Source: Acidobacteriaceae bacterium (lineage in GTDB: Bacteria > Acidobacteriota > Terriglobia > Terriglobales > Acidobacteriaceae). From it: DNA of 13,851 bases. Positions within the stretch are counted from its first letter, which is position 1; each line of letters begins with the position of its first letter. Position numbers and translations under genes: made by a program. Location: the NCBI GenBank assembly GCA_030040395.1, contig JASHTU010000382.1:1-13851 (forward strand), given 5' to 3'. Of this stretch, positions 6,727 through 12,616 are shown piece after piece. The notes beneath the pieces were generated by a model. The model was not told where the DNA came from. It searched no databases and saw only the letters and a list, made by a program, of their open reading frames with translations.

Positions 6727-8015
6727 TGCGCTTCCCCCTCGGGGACGGGCGTCAGTTCGTCCGTATGCCCCATCCCGGCCAGAATGCGCCGCCGCATTTT
6801 TTCCAGCGCCCATCCGCCGGCCAAAAACAACACGCCGAGGCCGATTAATCCCAGCGAGCGGCCTATCGCATCGAAGATGTCGCTGAAATAAAACCACCCC
6901 ACCACGGCAGCGAAGCCCACAATGCCGAAATTGACCAGCGCCTTCGAGGCCAGCCGCACGCCCCACCAGCAAAGATAGACCGCGAACGCCGCCGTTAGCG
7001 CGTGGGCAGCGAGATTGGGAGTGATGTAGGTATAGGAAACGACGCGGCCGTTCCCCGAGTTGTAGGTATTGATCGAGGCGCGATAGCACCACGGCAGCGC
7101 GATCGAAAAGCCTATGGCGAGGGCGATGGGAATGAGCCCCTTGTGCCCGTGGAACGCAGCGATCACCAGCGGCAGCGCGGCAATCGCCGTCCAGGCCCAG
7201 AATCGCGTTCCGAAGGGCAAAAAGCTCTGTGCCGCCGAAAATGAAACCCAGGCTGAAAGCATGAGCACGACGCCCACCACGCTCGCAATGGTGGCGGCCG
7301 CGAACAGGATTCCGTACACAATCCTGCGCTGGGAGCCGACGAAAAAGGTGAGATATAGAATCGCCCAAACAAACAGGAGCCGGCCGAGATAGACCTCCGC
7401 GCCGATCCGATCCTGAGCGGCGAAGCCGAGTTCCGACGCCATCCACGCCGGGACCAGCAACAGCGCCAGCGTCTGCTGCGCCTGGTCGCGGACGAGCGCC
7501 CACCCGGCGAGCGCCGCCAGCGCCCACAGCAGCACCGCCGCCGGCCAGTGCTCCTGGATGTTGAAGATCTGTCCGACCAGCGCGATGGCCGCGCCCGTGG
7601 CAAGCGTACCCACGGCGTGGAGCGCCGTCGACAGGCCGCCAAAGCGGTCACGCGTCAGTCCCCCGCCCAAGTGGAAGACGGCGACCATCGCGGCCACCAG
7701 CGCGAAACGGGCGCCGGGACCCAATTCGTCCCAATGCGCGGAGACAAACAGCGCCACGCCGCAGGCGAGGAGAATGGCCCCGAGAATCAGCGCCGTGATT
7801 CCCTGCCACCCGATCCCCGCGACGAAGACCCGTTGCTCCACCCCGGAAGGCAAAACCCCGCCTTCCGGGGATCCCGGTTGCCGGGGACCGCGGTGGTCGC
7901 CCAACGCGCCGGGACGCTTCTGCACGGCCTCGTGAGCGCGAATGCGGTTTGCAGCCTCGGCGTCCAGTACGCCTGCCGATTGCCACCGGTTCAGCAGCGA
8001 TTCAATATCGGGCAT
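6723..8015 (-). CDS. DUF2157 polytopic membrane protein
   Basis: This 430-residue protein has a soluble N-terminal helix of DUF2157 type (IESLLNRWQSAGVLDAEAANRI) followed by many membrane segments. The first is WQGITALILGAILLACGVALFVSAHWDEL at about residues 70-97, a DUF2157 hallmark. Roughly ten more hydrophobic segments run to the end, before a short charged cytoplasmic tail (KMRRRILAGMG). The family is widespread and uncharacterised, and commonly precedes a GDYXXLXY gene. Residues about 33-63, between the N-terminal helix and the first membrane segment, are Gly/Pro/Arg-rich and are encoded by DNA with perfect inverted repeats, so this stretch may be a late insertion. The start is the ATG at 8013-8015. 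An in-frame TTG 12 nt upstream is possible, and neither has a clear Shine-Dalgarno. Confidence 0.82.
   Translation of the reverse strand: MPDIESLLNRWQSAGVLDAEAANRIRAHEAVQKRPGALGDHRGPRQPGSPEGGVLPSGVEQRVFVAGIGWQGITALILGAILLACGVALFVSAHWDELGPGARFALVAAMVAVFHLGGGLTRDRFGGLSTALHAVGTLATGAAIALVGQIFNIQEHWPAAVLLWALAALAGWALVRDQAQQTLALLLVPAWMASELGFAAQDRIGAEVYLGRLLFVWAILYLTFFVGSQRRIVYGILFAAATIASVVGVVLMLSAWVSFSAAQSFLPFGTRFWAWTAIAALPLVIAAFHGHKGLIPIALAIGFSIALPWCYRASINTYNSGNGRVVSYTYITPNLAAHALTAAFAVYLCWWGVRLASKALVNFGIVGFAAVVGWFYFSDIFDAIGRSLGLIGLGVLFLAGGWALEKMRRRILAGMGHTDELTPVPEGEAQ
7841..7885. repeat. Nested perfect inverted repeats inside the DUF2157 gene
   Basis: CCCCGGAAGGC (7841-7851) and GCCTTCCGGGG (7860-7870) are perfect 11-bp arms around the 8-nt loop AAAACCCC. 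Immediately beyond, CCCGG (7873-7877) and CCGGG (7881-7885) form a second perfect stem with a TTG loop. Both lie in-frame in the Gly/Pro-rich linker of the DUF2157 protein (residues about 44-59). The symmetry is far better than codon constraints would produce and resembles a small palindromic element captured in a coding sequence. Confidence 0.75.
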
Positions 8016-8050
8016 GGTGGTTGGCAATCATTAAAGCACATCGGCCGGCG

Positions 8051-8062
8051 CCGTGCGCACGG
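8051..8062. promoter_or_regulatory. 12-bp perfect palindrome between divergent DUF2157 and trmD
   Basis: CCGTGCGCACGG is a perfect 12-bp palindrome in the 66-nt spacer between the two divergent starts. It lies 18 nt upstream of a -10-like hexamer for trmD, so it overlaps where a -35 element would sit. It could be an operator or simply GC-rich symmetry; I do not recognise a regulator for it. Confidence 0.35.
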
Positions 8063-8068
8063 GACTCT

Positions 8069-8074
8069 TATCAT
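8069..8074 (+). promoter_or_regulatory. -10-like element for trmD, possible leaderless start
   Basis: TATCAT (8069-8074) matches TATAAT in 4 of 6 positions, with the key T1, A2 and T6. Conventional spacing puts the transcription start at about 8081, one base before the trmD ATG at 8082, and no Shine-Dalgarno precedes that ATG. No -35 consensus is visible. The configuration would give a leaderless mRNA. Confidence 0.3.
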
Positions 8075-8081
8075 CGGATGT

Positions 8082-8990
8082 ATGCGCTTCGAGATCGTGA
8101 CCATCTTTCCCGGCTTCTTCTCGAGCATCTTCGAGCACGGCATTGTGCGGCGGGCGCTGTCCGAGGGGCTGGCGGCGGTGAACACTTACGATCTGCGCGC
8201 CTTTACGCACGACCGGCATCGCACCGTGGACGATCGGCCGTTCGGCGGTGGCGAAGGGATGGTGCTCAAGCCGGAGCCGCTGGCCGAAGCGCTGACCGCA
8301 CTCGGCGTCGCCCCCAAGGCGGAGCGGACTGGCTCATCTGCCAACCAAGGCGCCGGGGAACCATGCAAAGACGGGGCCGATCGGTTGGCGCCCACTACGC
8401 GGGTGATTCTGCTTTCGGCGCAGGGTCGGCCGTTTACGCAGGTTCTGGCGCGGGAGTTGGCGGGCCTTGATCGCGTGATGCTGATCTGCGGCCGCTATGA
8501 GGGTGTGGACGAGCGCATCAACGAGCTCTATTGCGACCTGGAGCTCTCGATCGGGGATTACGTGTTGAGCGGGGGCGAGCTGGCGGCGGCAGTGGTCGTC
8601 GACGCCGTGGTGCGTTTGATTCCCGGCGTGTTGGGCAACCAGGCCTCGGCCGAGTTCGAGAGCTTCGGGGTCCTTGACTCGGAAATCGCGCCGGAAATTG
8701 GCGCGAAAGTGGACGCGGGGCTGGACGCCGATCGCAAGCCCGCGCCGCGCTCGCAGCATGGCTCGGGAGGGTTGCTCGACTACCCGCACTATACGCGGCC
8801 GGCGGAGTTCGCCGGCCTGCATGTGCCGGAGGTGCTGATCAACGGCGATCACGGGCAGATACGCCGCTGGCGCCGCCAGCAGCAGTTGCGCAAAACGCTT
8901 CTGAACCGGCCAGACCTGCTCGAAAATGCCGAACTGAGCGCCGAAGATCGGCGGGTGCTCGACGCCATCCAACAGAAGCGGCGGGAATAA
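8082..8990 (+). CDS. trmD: tRNA (guanine-37-N1) methyltransferase TrmD
   Basis: TrmD methylates G37 next to the anticodon using S-adenosylmethionine and prevents +1 frameshifting. The 302-residue product starts with MRFEIVTIFPGFF and has DDRPFGGGEGMVLKPEPL, the deep-knot motifs LICGRYEGVDERI (residues 135-147) and LSIGDYVLSGGELAAAVVVDAVVRLIPG, and GLLDYPHYTRP. The conserved catalytic Asp is residue 233 of that last motif. The family is usually about 240-250 residues. The excess is in two segments: residues about 77-105 (polar, Gly/Ser/Ala-rich) and about 197-229, in the flexible interdomain linker just before the catalytic Asp. The start ATG at 8082 fits the family N-terminus exactly; no Shine-Dalgarno is present. 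The usual partner rplS does not follow. Confidence 0.95.
   Translation: MRFEIVTIFPGFFSSIFEHGIVRRALSEGLAAVNTYDLRAFTHDRHRTVDDRPFGGGEGMVLKPEPLAEALTALGVAPKAERTGSSANQGAGEPCKDGADRLAPTTRVILLSAQGRPFTQVLARELAGLDRVMLICGRYEGVDERINELYCDLELSIGDYVLSGGELAAAVVVDAVVRLIPGVLGNQASAEFESFGVLDSEIAPEIGAKVDAGLDADRKPAPRSQHGSGGLLDYPHYTRPAEFAGLHVPEVLINGDHGQIRRWRRQQQLRKTLLNRPDLLENAELSAEDRRVLDAIQQKRRE
8340..8389. repeat. Inverted repeat within the first TrmD insert
   Basis: GCCAACC (8340-8346) and GGTTGGC (8383-8389) are perfect 7-bp arms separated by 36 nt. GGCGCC occurs both just inside the left arm (8349-8354) and overlapping the right arm (8387-8392). The structure coincides with the residues about 87-103 that are extra relative to typical TrmD. 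Confidence 0.5.
8686..8706. repeat. Inverted repeat within the second TrmD insert
   Basis: TCGCGCC (8686-8692), loop GGAAATT, and GGCGCGA (8700-8706) form a perfect 7-bp stem with a 7-nt loop. It lies at the start of the second extra segment of TrmD (residues about 202-209), just ahead of the catalytic GLLDYPHYTRP motif. Confidence 0.5.
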
Positions 8991-9064
8991 TGGAAGCCCA
9001 CGGCTCCGATTCGGCGCATCTCTCCAATGCGCCGCCGGCCTCGGCCAAGCCCTGCGCCGTGTAA
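8990..9064 (+). CDS. Possible 24-residue ORF coupled to trmD
   Basis: An ATG at 8990-8992 overlaps the TAA stop of trmD (TAATG) and opens a 24-codon frame (beginning MEAHGSDSAHLSN, ending PCAV) that stops at 9062-9064. The overlap could couple its translation to trmD. There is no recognisable domain, and the frame contains a perfect hairpin, so it may be chance. It occupies the spot where rplS (L19) usually lies. Confidence 0.2.
   Translation: MEAHGSDSAHLSNAPPASAKPCAV
9012..9034. repeat. Perfect 8-bp hairpin between trmD and pgl
   Basis: CGGCGCAT (9012-9019) and ATGCGCCG (9027-9034) pair perfectly around the 7-nt loop CTCTCCA. There is no following T-run, so it is not a standard intrinsic terminator. 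It might be a processing or stabilising hairpin separating trmD from the pgl-glk pair. Confidence 0.55.
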
Positions 9065-9089
9065 CGTAGAACTCGGAGGATCTTCCCCC

Positions 9090-9887
9090 ATGCCCCCGAA
9101 ACTCAAGATTGTCTATTACGTGGAACCCGATGCCGCGGCGCTGGCCGAGCGCGCAGCGCAGTATATGGTCGAAGCGGTGGAGCAGGCGGCAGCGCAGCGC
9201 GGACGGGCGCGGATCGCCATCAGCGGCGGCTCCGCGCCTAAAGCCGTCTTTAAGCTGCTCGCCGACCCCAGCCAGCCCTGGCGCGCGCGCATGCCCTGGG
9301 ACCGGCTCGAACTCTATTGGGTTGATGAGCGCTGCGTGCCGCCTGACCACCCCGACAGCAACTACCGCATGACCCGCGAAGCGCTGCTCGAGCATGTGCC
9401 GCTGCCGGAAGAACAGATTCACCGCATGGAGGGTGAACTGGAGCCTGAAGTCGCCGCCGCCCGCTACGAGTCCGCACTGCGCAATAGCTTCCGGCTCGAA
9501 GGCGCCGAGACTCCGCCCTTCGACCTGATTCATCTCGGCTTGGGCACGAACGGCCATACGGCGTCCTTGTTTCCGCACAGCGCGGCTCTACACGAAATCG
9601 GGCGCCTCGCTGTGGCCAACGAAGTCGACGACAAGAACGCCTGGCGCATCACCCTCACCTGGCCGGTCATTAACCAGGGCGCGCAGGTTTTCTTCCTGTC
9701 CGGCGGGGCCGAAAAAGCGGAAATCCTCAAAGAAGTGTTTCTCGGCCCCAACGATCCGGAGCGGTTGCCGAGCCAGCTCATCCGGCCGGCCGGCGGTATA
9801 CTGACCTTGCTCCTGGATAGGCCCGCGGCCACGCTGCTGCCTCCCGTTGGCGGGGACGGACGGGGATTTTTCGAGAGGGAAGAATGA
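9090..9887 (+). CDS. pgl: 6-phosphogluconolactonase
   Basis: This enzyme hydrolyses 6-phosphogluconolactone, the second step of the oxidative pentose phosphate (and Entner-Doudoroff) route, in the cytoplasm. The 265-residue product is of the DevB/SOL type. It has the phosphate-binding ISGGSAP at residues 44-50, the YWVDERCVPPDHPDSNYRM segment at 76-94, and GLGTNGHTASLFP at 150-162 with the active-site His156. An Asn replaces the more usual Asp before GH. The start is the ATG at 9090 with a strong GGAGGA Shine-Dalgarno 9 nt upstream; an earlier ATG at 9027 lacks a ribosome site. The stop overlaps the glk start (ATGA), so the two are coupled. No zwf or gnd lies in the window. Confidence 0.93.
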   Translation: MPPKLKIVYYVEPDAAALAERAAQYMVEAVEQAAAQRGRARIAISGGSAPKAVFKLLADPSQPWRARMPWDRLELYWVDERCVPPDHPDSNYRMTREALLEHVPLPEEQIHRMEGELEPEVAAARYESALRNSFRLEGAETPPFDLIHLGLGTNGHTASLFPHSAALHEIGRLAVANEVDDKNAWRITLTWPVINQGAQVFFLSGGAEKAEILKEVFLGPNDPERLPSQLIRPAGGILTLLLDRPAATLLPPVGGDGRGFFEREE

Positions 9888-10903
9888 TTCTGGCGGGTGA
9901 TGTAGGCGGCACCAAAGTTCACCTCGCGCTCTTCGATTTTACCGGTGGCAAGCTGACGCACGCCCGCGACAAGCAGTTTCACGCCCGCGAGTATTCGGGG
10001 CTCGAAGAAATCGTGAAGGAGTTTCTGGCCGCGGACCAGGCTACGGCGGCCTGCTTCGGGGTCCCGGGGCCGGTGCGCGACGGGCGGTTGCGTCTCACCA
10101 ACTTGCCCTGGACGCTCGACAGCCGCGAGCTCTCGCTGCGCCTGGGCATCGATTACATCTTCCTCATCAACGATCTTCAGGCCAACGGTTACGGCATCGC
10201 CGAGCTGGAGGCCGACCAGATTTACACCCTCAGCGAGGGCGATCCGGCCCAGGTGGGCAACCGGGCCCTCATTTCCGCCGGAACCGGCCTGGGCGAGAGC
10301 TTTATGGTTTGGGACGGGCGCGCCTACGTTCCGTTCCCCTCCGAAGGCGGCCACTCCGACTTTGCCCCACGCAACGAGGACGAAATCGACCTGCTGCGCT
10401 TCCTGCAACAGAAGTACAACGGCCGCATCAGTTTTGAGCGCGTGGTCAGCGGCCAGGGCCTGAGCAACGTGTACGAGTTCCTGCGCGATGTGCGCGGCGT
10501 GGAAGAGCCGGCCTGGCTGGCCGAGCGTATGGCCACCGAGGACCCCAATGCCGTGATCACCGAACTGGCCCTGGCGGCGAAAAGCGAAATCTGCGAAATG
10601 GCGACCGATATGTTCGTGTCGGCCTATGGCGCCGAAGCCGGCAACCTGGCCCTCAAAATGCTCTCCGTGGGCGGGCTCTACGTAGGCGGCGGCATCGCTC
10701 CGCGCATCCTTGAAAAGCTCAAGGACGGCACGTTCATGAAAGCTTTTACCGACAAGGGGCGGCTGAGCCAGTTGCTGATCAACACCCCGGTGCGTGTGAT
10801 CCTGGAAAGCCGCACCGCCTTGATGGGCGCCGCGGCCTACGCCGAGGCCCGCGCCGCCGAGCTCAGCGGCGTTTCGCCCCGCGCCGCGTCTGTGAAGCTG
10901 TGA
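9884..10903 (+). CDS. glk: Glucokinase (Glk family)
   Basis: Glucokinase phosphorylates glucose with ATP to glucose-6-phosphate, feeding the pathway served by the overlapping pgl. The 339-residue product has the ATP-phosphate loop GDVGGTK at residues 5-11, FGVPGPV, the FLINDLQANGYGI segment with the catalytic Asp, SAGTGLGES, and EGGHSDFAPRNEDE with sugar-binding Glu and His. Near the C-terminus, LYVGGGIAPRI is the adenosine-binding region. This pattern and length fit the hexokinase-like Glk family of E. coli, not the ROK family, which would have a CxCGxxGC zinc motif. The ATG at 9884 overlaps the pgl stop by 4 nt and has a GAGGGAAG ribosome site inside the end of pgl. Confidence 0.95.
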   Translation: MILAGDVGGTKVHLALFDFTGGKLTHARDKQFHAREYSGLEEIVKEFLAADQATAACFGVPGPVRDGRLRLTNLPWTLDSRELSLRLGIDYIFLINDLQANGYGIAELEADQIYTLSEGDPAQVGNRALISAGTGLGESFMVWDGRAYVPFPSEGGHSDFAPRNEDEIDLLRFLQQKYNGRISFERVVSGQGLSNVYEFLRDVRGVEEPAWLAERMATEDPNAVITELALAAKSEICEMATDMFVSAYGAEAGNLALKMLSVGGLYVGGGIAPRILEKLKDGTFMKAFTDKGRLSQLLINTPVRVILESRTALMGAAAYAEARAAELSGVSPRAASVKL

Positions 10904-10912
10904 CCTTGAGGA

Positions 10913-10980
10913 GCGCGATCCCAAAGAGGCAAATTCACGCAAACCCATCAGGCAGTCTTACCGCTAGGTTTGGGATGCGC
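10913..10980. repeat. Long inverted repeat with alternative pairing after glk
   Basis: GCGC-G-ATCCCAAA (10913-10925) pairs with TTTGGGAT-GCGC (10969-10980), giving 8 + 4 bp with one bulged G, around a 43-nt loop. The right arm can instead pair with CAAACC (10940-10945) through GGTTTG (10967-10972). The two hairpins are therefore mutually exclusive. It starts 10 nt after the glk stop, in the convergent glk/ric gap. No T-run follows on either side. A transcript-end or attenuator role is inference only. Confidence 0.5.
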
Positions 10981-11048
10981 CCCCTTTGCTTTTGGAACCC
11001 GTGAAAATTGGCTCCCGTCACTGTCCGCCGCAAAGTGAATGACAAACT

Positions 11049-11768
11049 CTAGGCGCAGCTCTCGTCCAGCTCGATGGTGCGCGGGAACAGGATGTTGTTC
11101 TCGAGATGCACGTGCTGGTGCAGATCCTTCTCGAACTCTGCGAGCGCCTGGTAGAAGCCGCGGTAAGTCGGGCATGCGCCTTCGGGAGGCGTGAATCCAT
11201 CGCTCAGCACGCGCATCCGGGCCATGACGTCGCCGGCGGCGTCGTGCTCGGCGATCATCACGCGGATGGGATTGCGCACCGCGCCAAAACATCCCAGCGG
11301 CCGCGGGCCGCAACTGGCCAGGTTGCGCTCGAGGTTGGTGATGTAAGGAAAGAGCACCATTTCCTCCTTAGCCAGGTGTTCAAGGAGATCGGGGCTGAGC
11401 GCCTGGATAAGCTGCTGGACCTGCTCGAGCTCGGGATGAGTTGTTCCGTGACGCGACACGACCTTCTGCGCCAGCATTTCCAGGCGCGGCAATTCAGCGC
11501 GGATATAGGCGTGATGCGTGGCGAGGATATGGCTGCAGATGGTCTCAAGCGGCGTCTGCGTCCAGTCCCGGGTTGGTTCGCCGCCGCCAGCAGCAGCTTC
11601 CTTAATAGCGTCGAGAACGGCTTCGGGTTCAAGGGCGCGCTCCTGACAGGCCTGGGCGAGAGGTTTGCGGCCGCCGCAGCAGTAATCGATGCCGAAGTGC
11701 TCGAAGACGCGGATCGAAGCCGGCTGCTCCAAGGCGATGTCGCGGACGGTGGTTTGAGGTGTGGCCAT
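11049..11768 (-). CDS. ric: Iron-sulfur cluster repair di-iron protein (Ric/YtfE/ScdA)
   Basis: Ric proteins repair iron-sulfur clusters damaged by nitric oxide or peroxide and can reduce or release NO at a di-iron site. The 239-residue product has both parts. An N-terminal ScdA/DUF542 domain contains FEHFGIDYCCGG, with the conserved Cys30-Cys31. The C-terminal hemerythrin-like four-helix domain carries the expected iron ligands: His85/86, His131 and Glu135 (HLAKEE), His175 (AEHD), and His219 and Glu223 (HVHLEN). Length matches the family (about 220-250). The start is the ATG at 11766-11768 with an AGGAGA Shine-Dalgarno; an in-frame ATG further up at 11810 is ignored because it would swallow the promoter. 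It is divergent from the Crp/Fnr regulator, across a spacer with a shared palindrome. Confidence 0.95.
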   Translation of the reverse strand: MATPQTTVRDIALEQPASIRVFEHFGIDYCCGGRKPLAQACQERALEPEAVLDAIKEAAAGGGEPTRDWTQTPLETICSHILATHHAYIRAELPRLEMLAQKVVSRHGTTHPELEQVQQLIQALSPDLLEHLAKEEMVLFPYITNLERNLASCGPRPLGCFGAVRNPIRVMIAEHDAAGDVMARMRVLSDGFTPPEGACPTYRGFYQALAEFEKDLHQHVHLENNILFPRTIELDESCA

Positions 11769-11787
11769 GAAGAATCTCCTGAAGCCG

Positions 11788-11793
11788 AATTTA
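11788..11793 (-). promoter_or_regulatory. -10 element of ric
   Basis: On the minus strand TAAATT (11793-11788) matches TATAAT in 4 of 6 positions. The inferred start is near 11781, giving a 12-nt leader that contains the AGGAGA ribosome site. There is no -35 consensus; the palindrome at 11818-11827 sits centred at -41.5 instead, which fits an activator-dependent promoter. Confidence 0.45.
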
Positions 11794-11815
11794 CCGGGAT
11801 GCGAGCGCACATGCT

Positions 11816-11832
11816 GCGACTAAAGTCACTGC
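11816..11832. promoter_or_regulatory. Operator candidate 1: GACT-AA-AGTC palindrome, ric/crp spacer
   Basis: GCGACTAAAGTCACTGC occurs here and, identically, at 12581-12597. The core GACT-AA-AGTC (11818-11827) is an inverted repeat, and with flanks the half-sites read YGACT. It is centred 41.5 nt upstream of the inferred ric start and overlaps the -35 region of the inferred crp promoter. I propose it as the binding site of the adjacent Crp/Fnr protein. It is not the standard FNR box (TTGAT-N4-ATCAA). Confidence 0.55.
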
Positions 11833-11847
11833 TCGGGCCAGGTTGGT

Positions 11848-11853
11848 TAAAAT
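11848..11853 (+). promoter_or_regulatory. -10-like element overlapping the crp start
   Basis: TAAAAT (11848-11853) matches TATAAT in 5 of 6 positions but overlaps the first candidate ATG (11852). Conventional spacing puts the transcription start at about 11860, one base before a second in-frame ATG at 11861, so a leaderless mRNA beginning MPEPADV is possible. The palindrome 11818-11827 would then be centred at about -37.5, covering the -35 region. Confidence 0.35.
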
Positions 11854-12562
11854 GTTGCCGATGCCTGAACCTGCAGATGTGGTCTCCGCGCTGGGCGCGG
11901 CTTCCCTTTTCTCGAACCTGTCGCTGGAAGAACTGCGTCTGCTCGCCGGCCACGCGGTGCGCAAGCGATACGCACAGGGTGAGTTGCTCTTTTCTGAAGG
12001 CGACGCATGCAAGGGTCTGCACATTATCGTCACCGGCAAGCTGCGCATCTTCAAGAGCTCTGCCAGCGGGCGCGAACAGGTGCTGGCGGTCGAAGGCCCC
12101 GGCGGATCCGTGGCGGAGTTGCCCGTTTTCGACGGCGCTCCTTATCCCGCGTCGGTCAGCGCCGTCGAGGACGCGCAGATTCTGTTCATTTCGCGCAGCG
12201 ATTTTCGCAGCTTCTGCCTCGCGCATCCTGAAGTGGCCTTGAAAATGCTGGCGGTGGTGGGTGCGCGGCTGCGCCGCCTGGTGGGAATTATCGAAGAACT
12301 CTCATTCACCACGGTGCGGCAACGGCTCGCATCCGTGCTGGTGCGACTGGCGCAGACCGAGGGTAAGCACACCGGGCAGAGCATCGAGATTCAGCTCCCG
12401 GGCACCCATCAAGAATTGGCGCATCAACTCGGCACCGTGCGCGAACTGGTTTCGCGCAACTTGATGCGCCTCCAGGCGGAGGGCCTGGTGCAGGTGGAAG
12501 CGCGCCACATCACGGTGCTCGACCTGCCCGGACTAACGGCGATTCTCGACAGCAGCTCGTAG
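11852..12562 (+). CDS. Crp/Fnr-family transcriptional regulator (putative NO/redox regulator)
   Basis: This 236-residue regulator has an N-terminal cyclic-nucleotide-binding-type beta-roll (residues about 20-135, including GELLFSEGDACKGLHIIVTGKLRIFK), a long dimerisation helix (about 125-160), and a C-terminal winged helix-turn-helix. The recognition helix is GTVRELVSRNL, in which Glu198, Ser201 and Arg202 occupy the E..SR positions that contact DNA in FNR-type proteins. It has no N-terminal cysteine cluster, so it is not a classical iron-sulfur FNR; only two cysteines (53 and 122) are present. It therefore resembles Dnr/Nnr-type NO regulators, which sense through haem, but the ligand is not provable from sequence. 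The start is ATG 11852 or 11861, neither with a clear Shine-Dalgarno. Its neighbours, ric and a NnrS-like gene, support a nitrosative-stress role. Confidence 0.88.
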   Translation: MLPMPEPADVVSALGAASLFSNLSLEELRLLAGHAVRKRYAQGELLFSEGDACKGLHIIVTGKLRIFKSSASGREQVLAVEGPGGSVAELPVFDGAPYPASVSAVEDAQILFISRSDFRSFCLAHPEVALKMLAVVGARLRRLVGIIEELSFTTVRQRLASVLVRLAQTEGKHTGQSIEIQLPGTHQELAHQLGTVRELVSRNLMRLQAEGLVQVEARHITVLDLPGLTAILDSSS

Positions 12563-12580
12563 CCGCCTTTTCGACGGCGC

Positions 12581-12597
12581 GCGACTAAAGTCACTGC
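12581..12597. promoter_or_regulatory. Operator candidate 2: GACT-AA-AGTC palindrome upstream of nnrS
   Basis: This is the second exact copy of GCGACTAAAGTCACTGC, with the palindrome core at 12583-12592. It ends 50 nt before the nnrS ATG. In the ric spacer the copy ends 47 nt before the ric ATG. The core is centred 41.5 nt upstream of the start predicted from TACGCT (12617-12622). Confidence 0.55.
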
Positions 12598-12616
12598 GCT
12601 CGGCGGGGTCAACTTC

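Noticed and set aside
6727..7527. N-terminal extension of the GDYXXLXY gene frame
   Set aside because: It overlaps the DUF2157 gene in another frame, whereas the ATGA overlap at 6723-6726 gives a family-typical start with a membrane anchor.
7548..8081. Upstream extension of the TrmD frame
   Set aside because: It runs antisense through DUF2157; the TrmD family starts precisely at MRFEIVTIFPG.
9530..10948. 472-codon minus-strand open frame antisense to pgl and glk
   Set aside because: No domain, His/Gly/Ala-rich composition, and both plus-strand genes have complete catalytic motifs and ribosome sites.
10948..11313. 121-codon minus-strand frame overlapping ric
   Set aside because: It is a shadow of ric in another frame, Arg-rich with no domain.
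11769..11851. Classical FNR/Dnr box (TTGAT-N4-ATCAA) in the ric/crp spacer
   Set aside because: No such sequence is present; the only strong symmetry is GACT-AA-AGTC.
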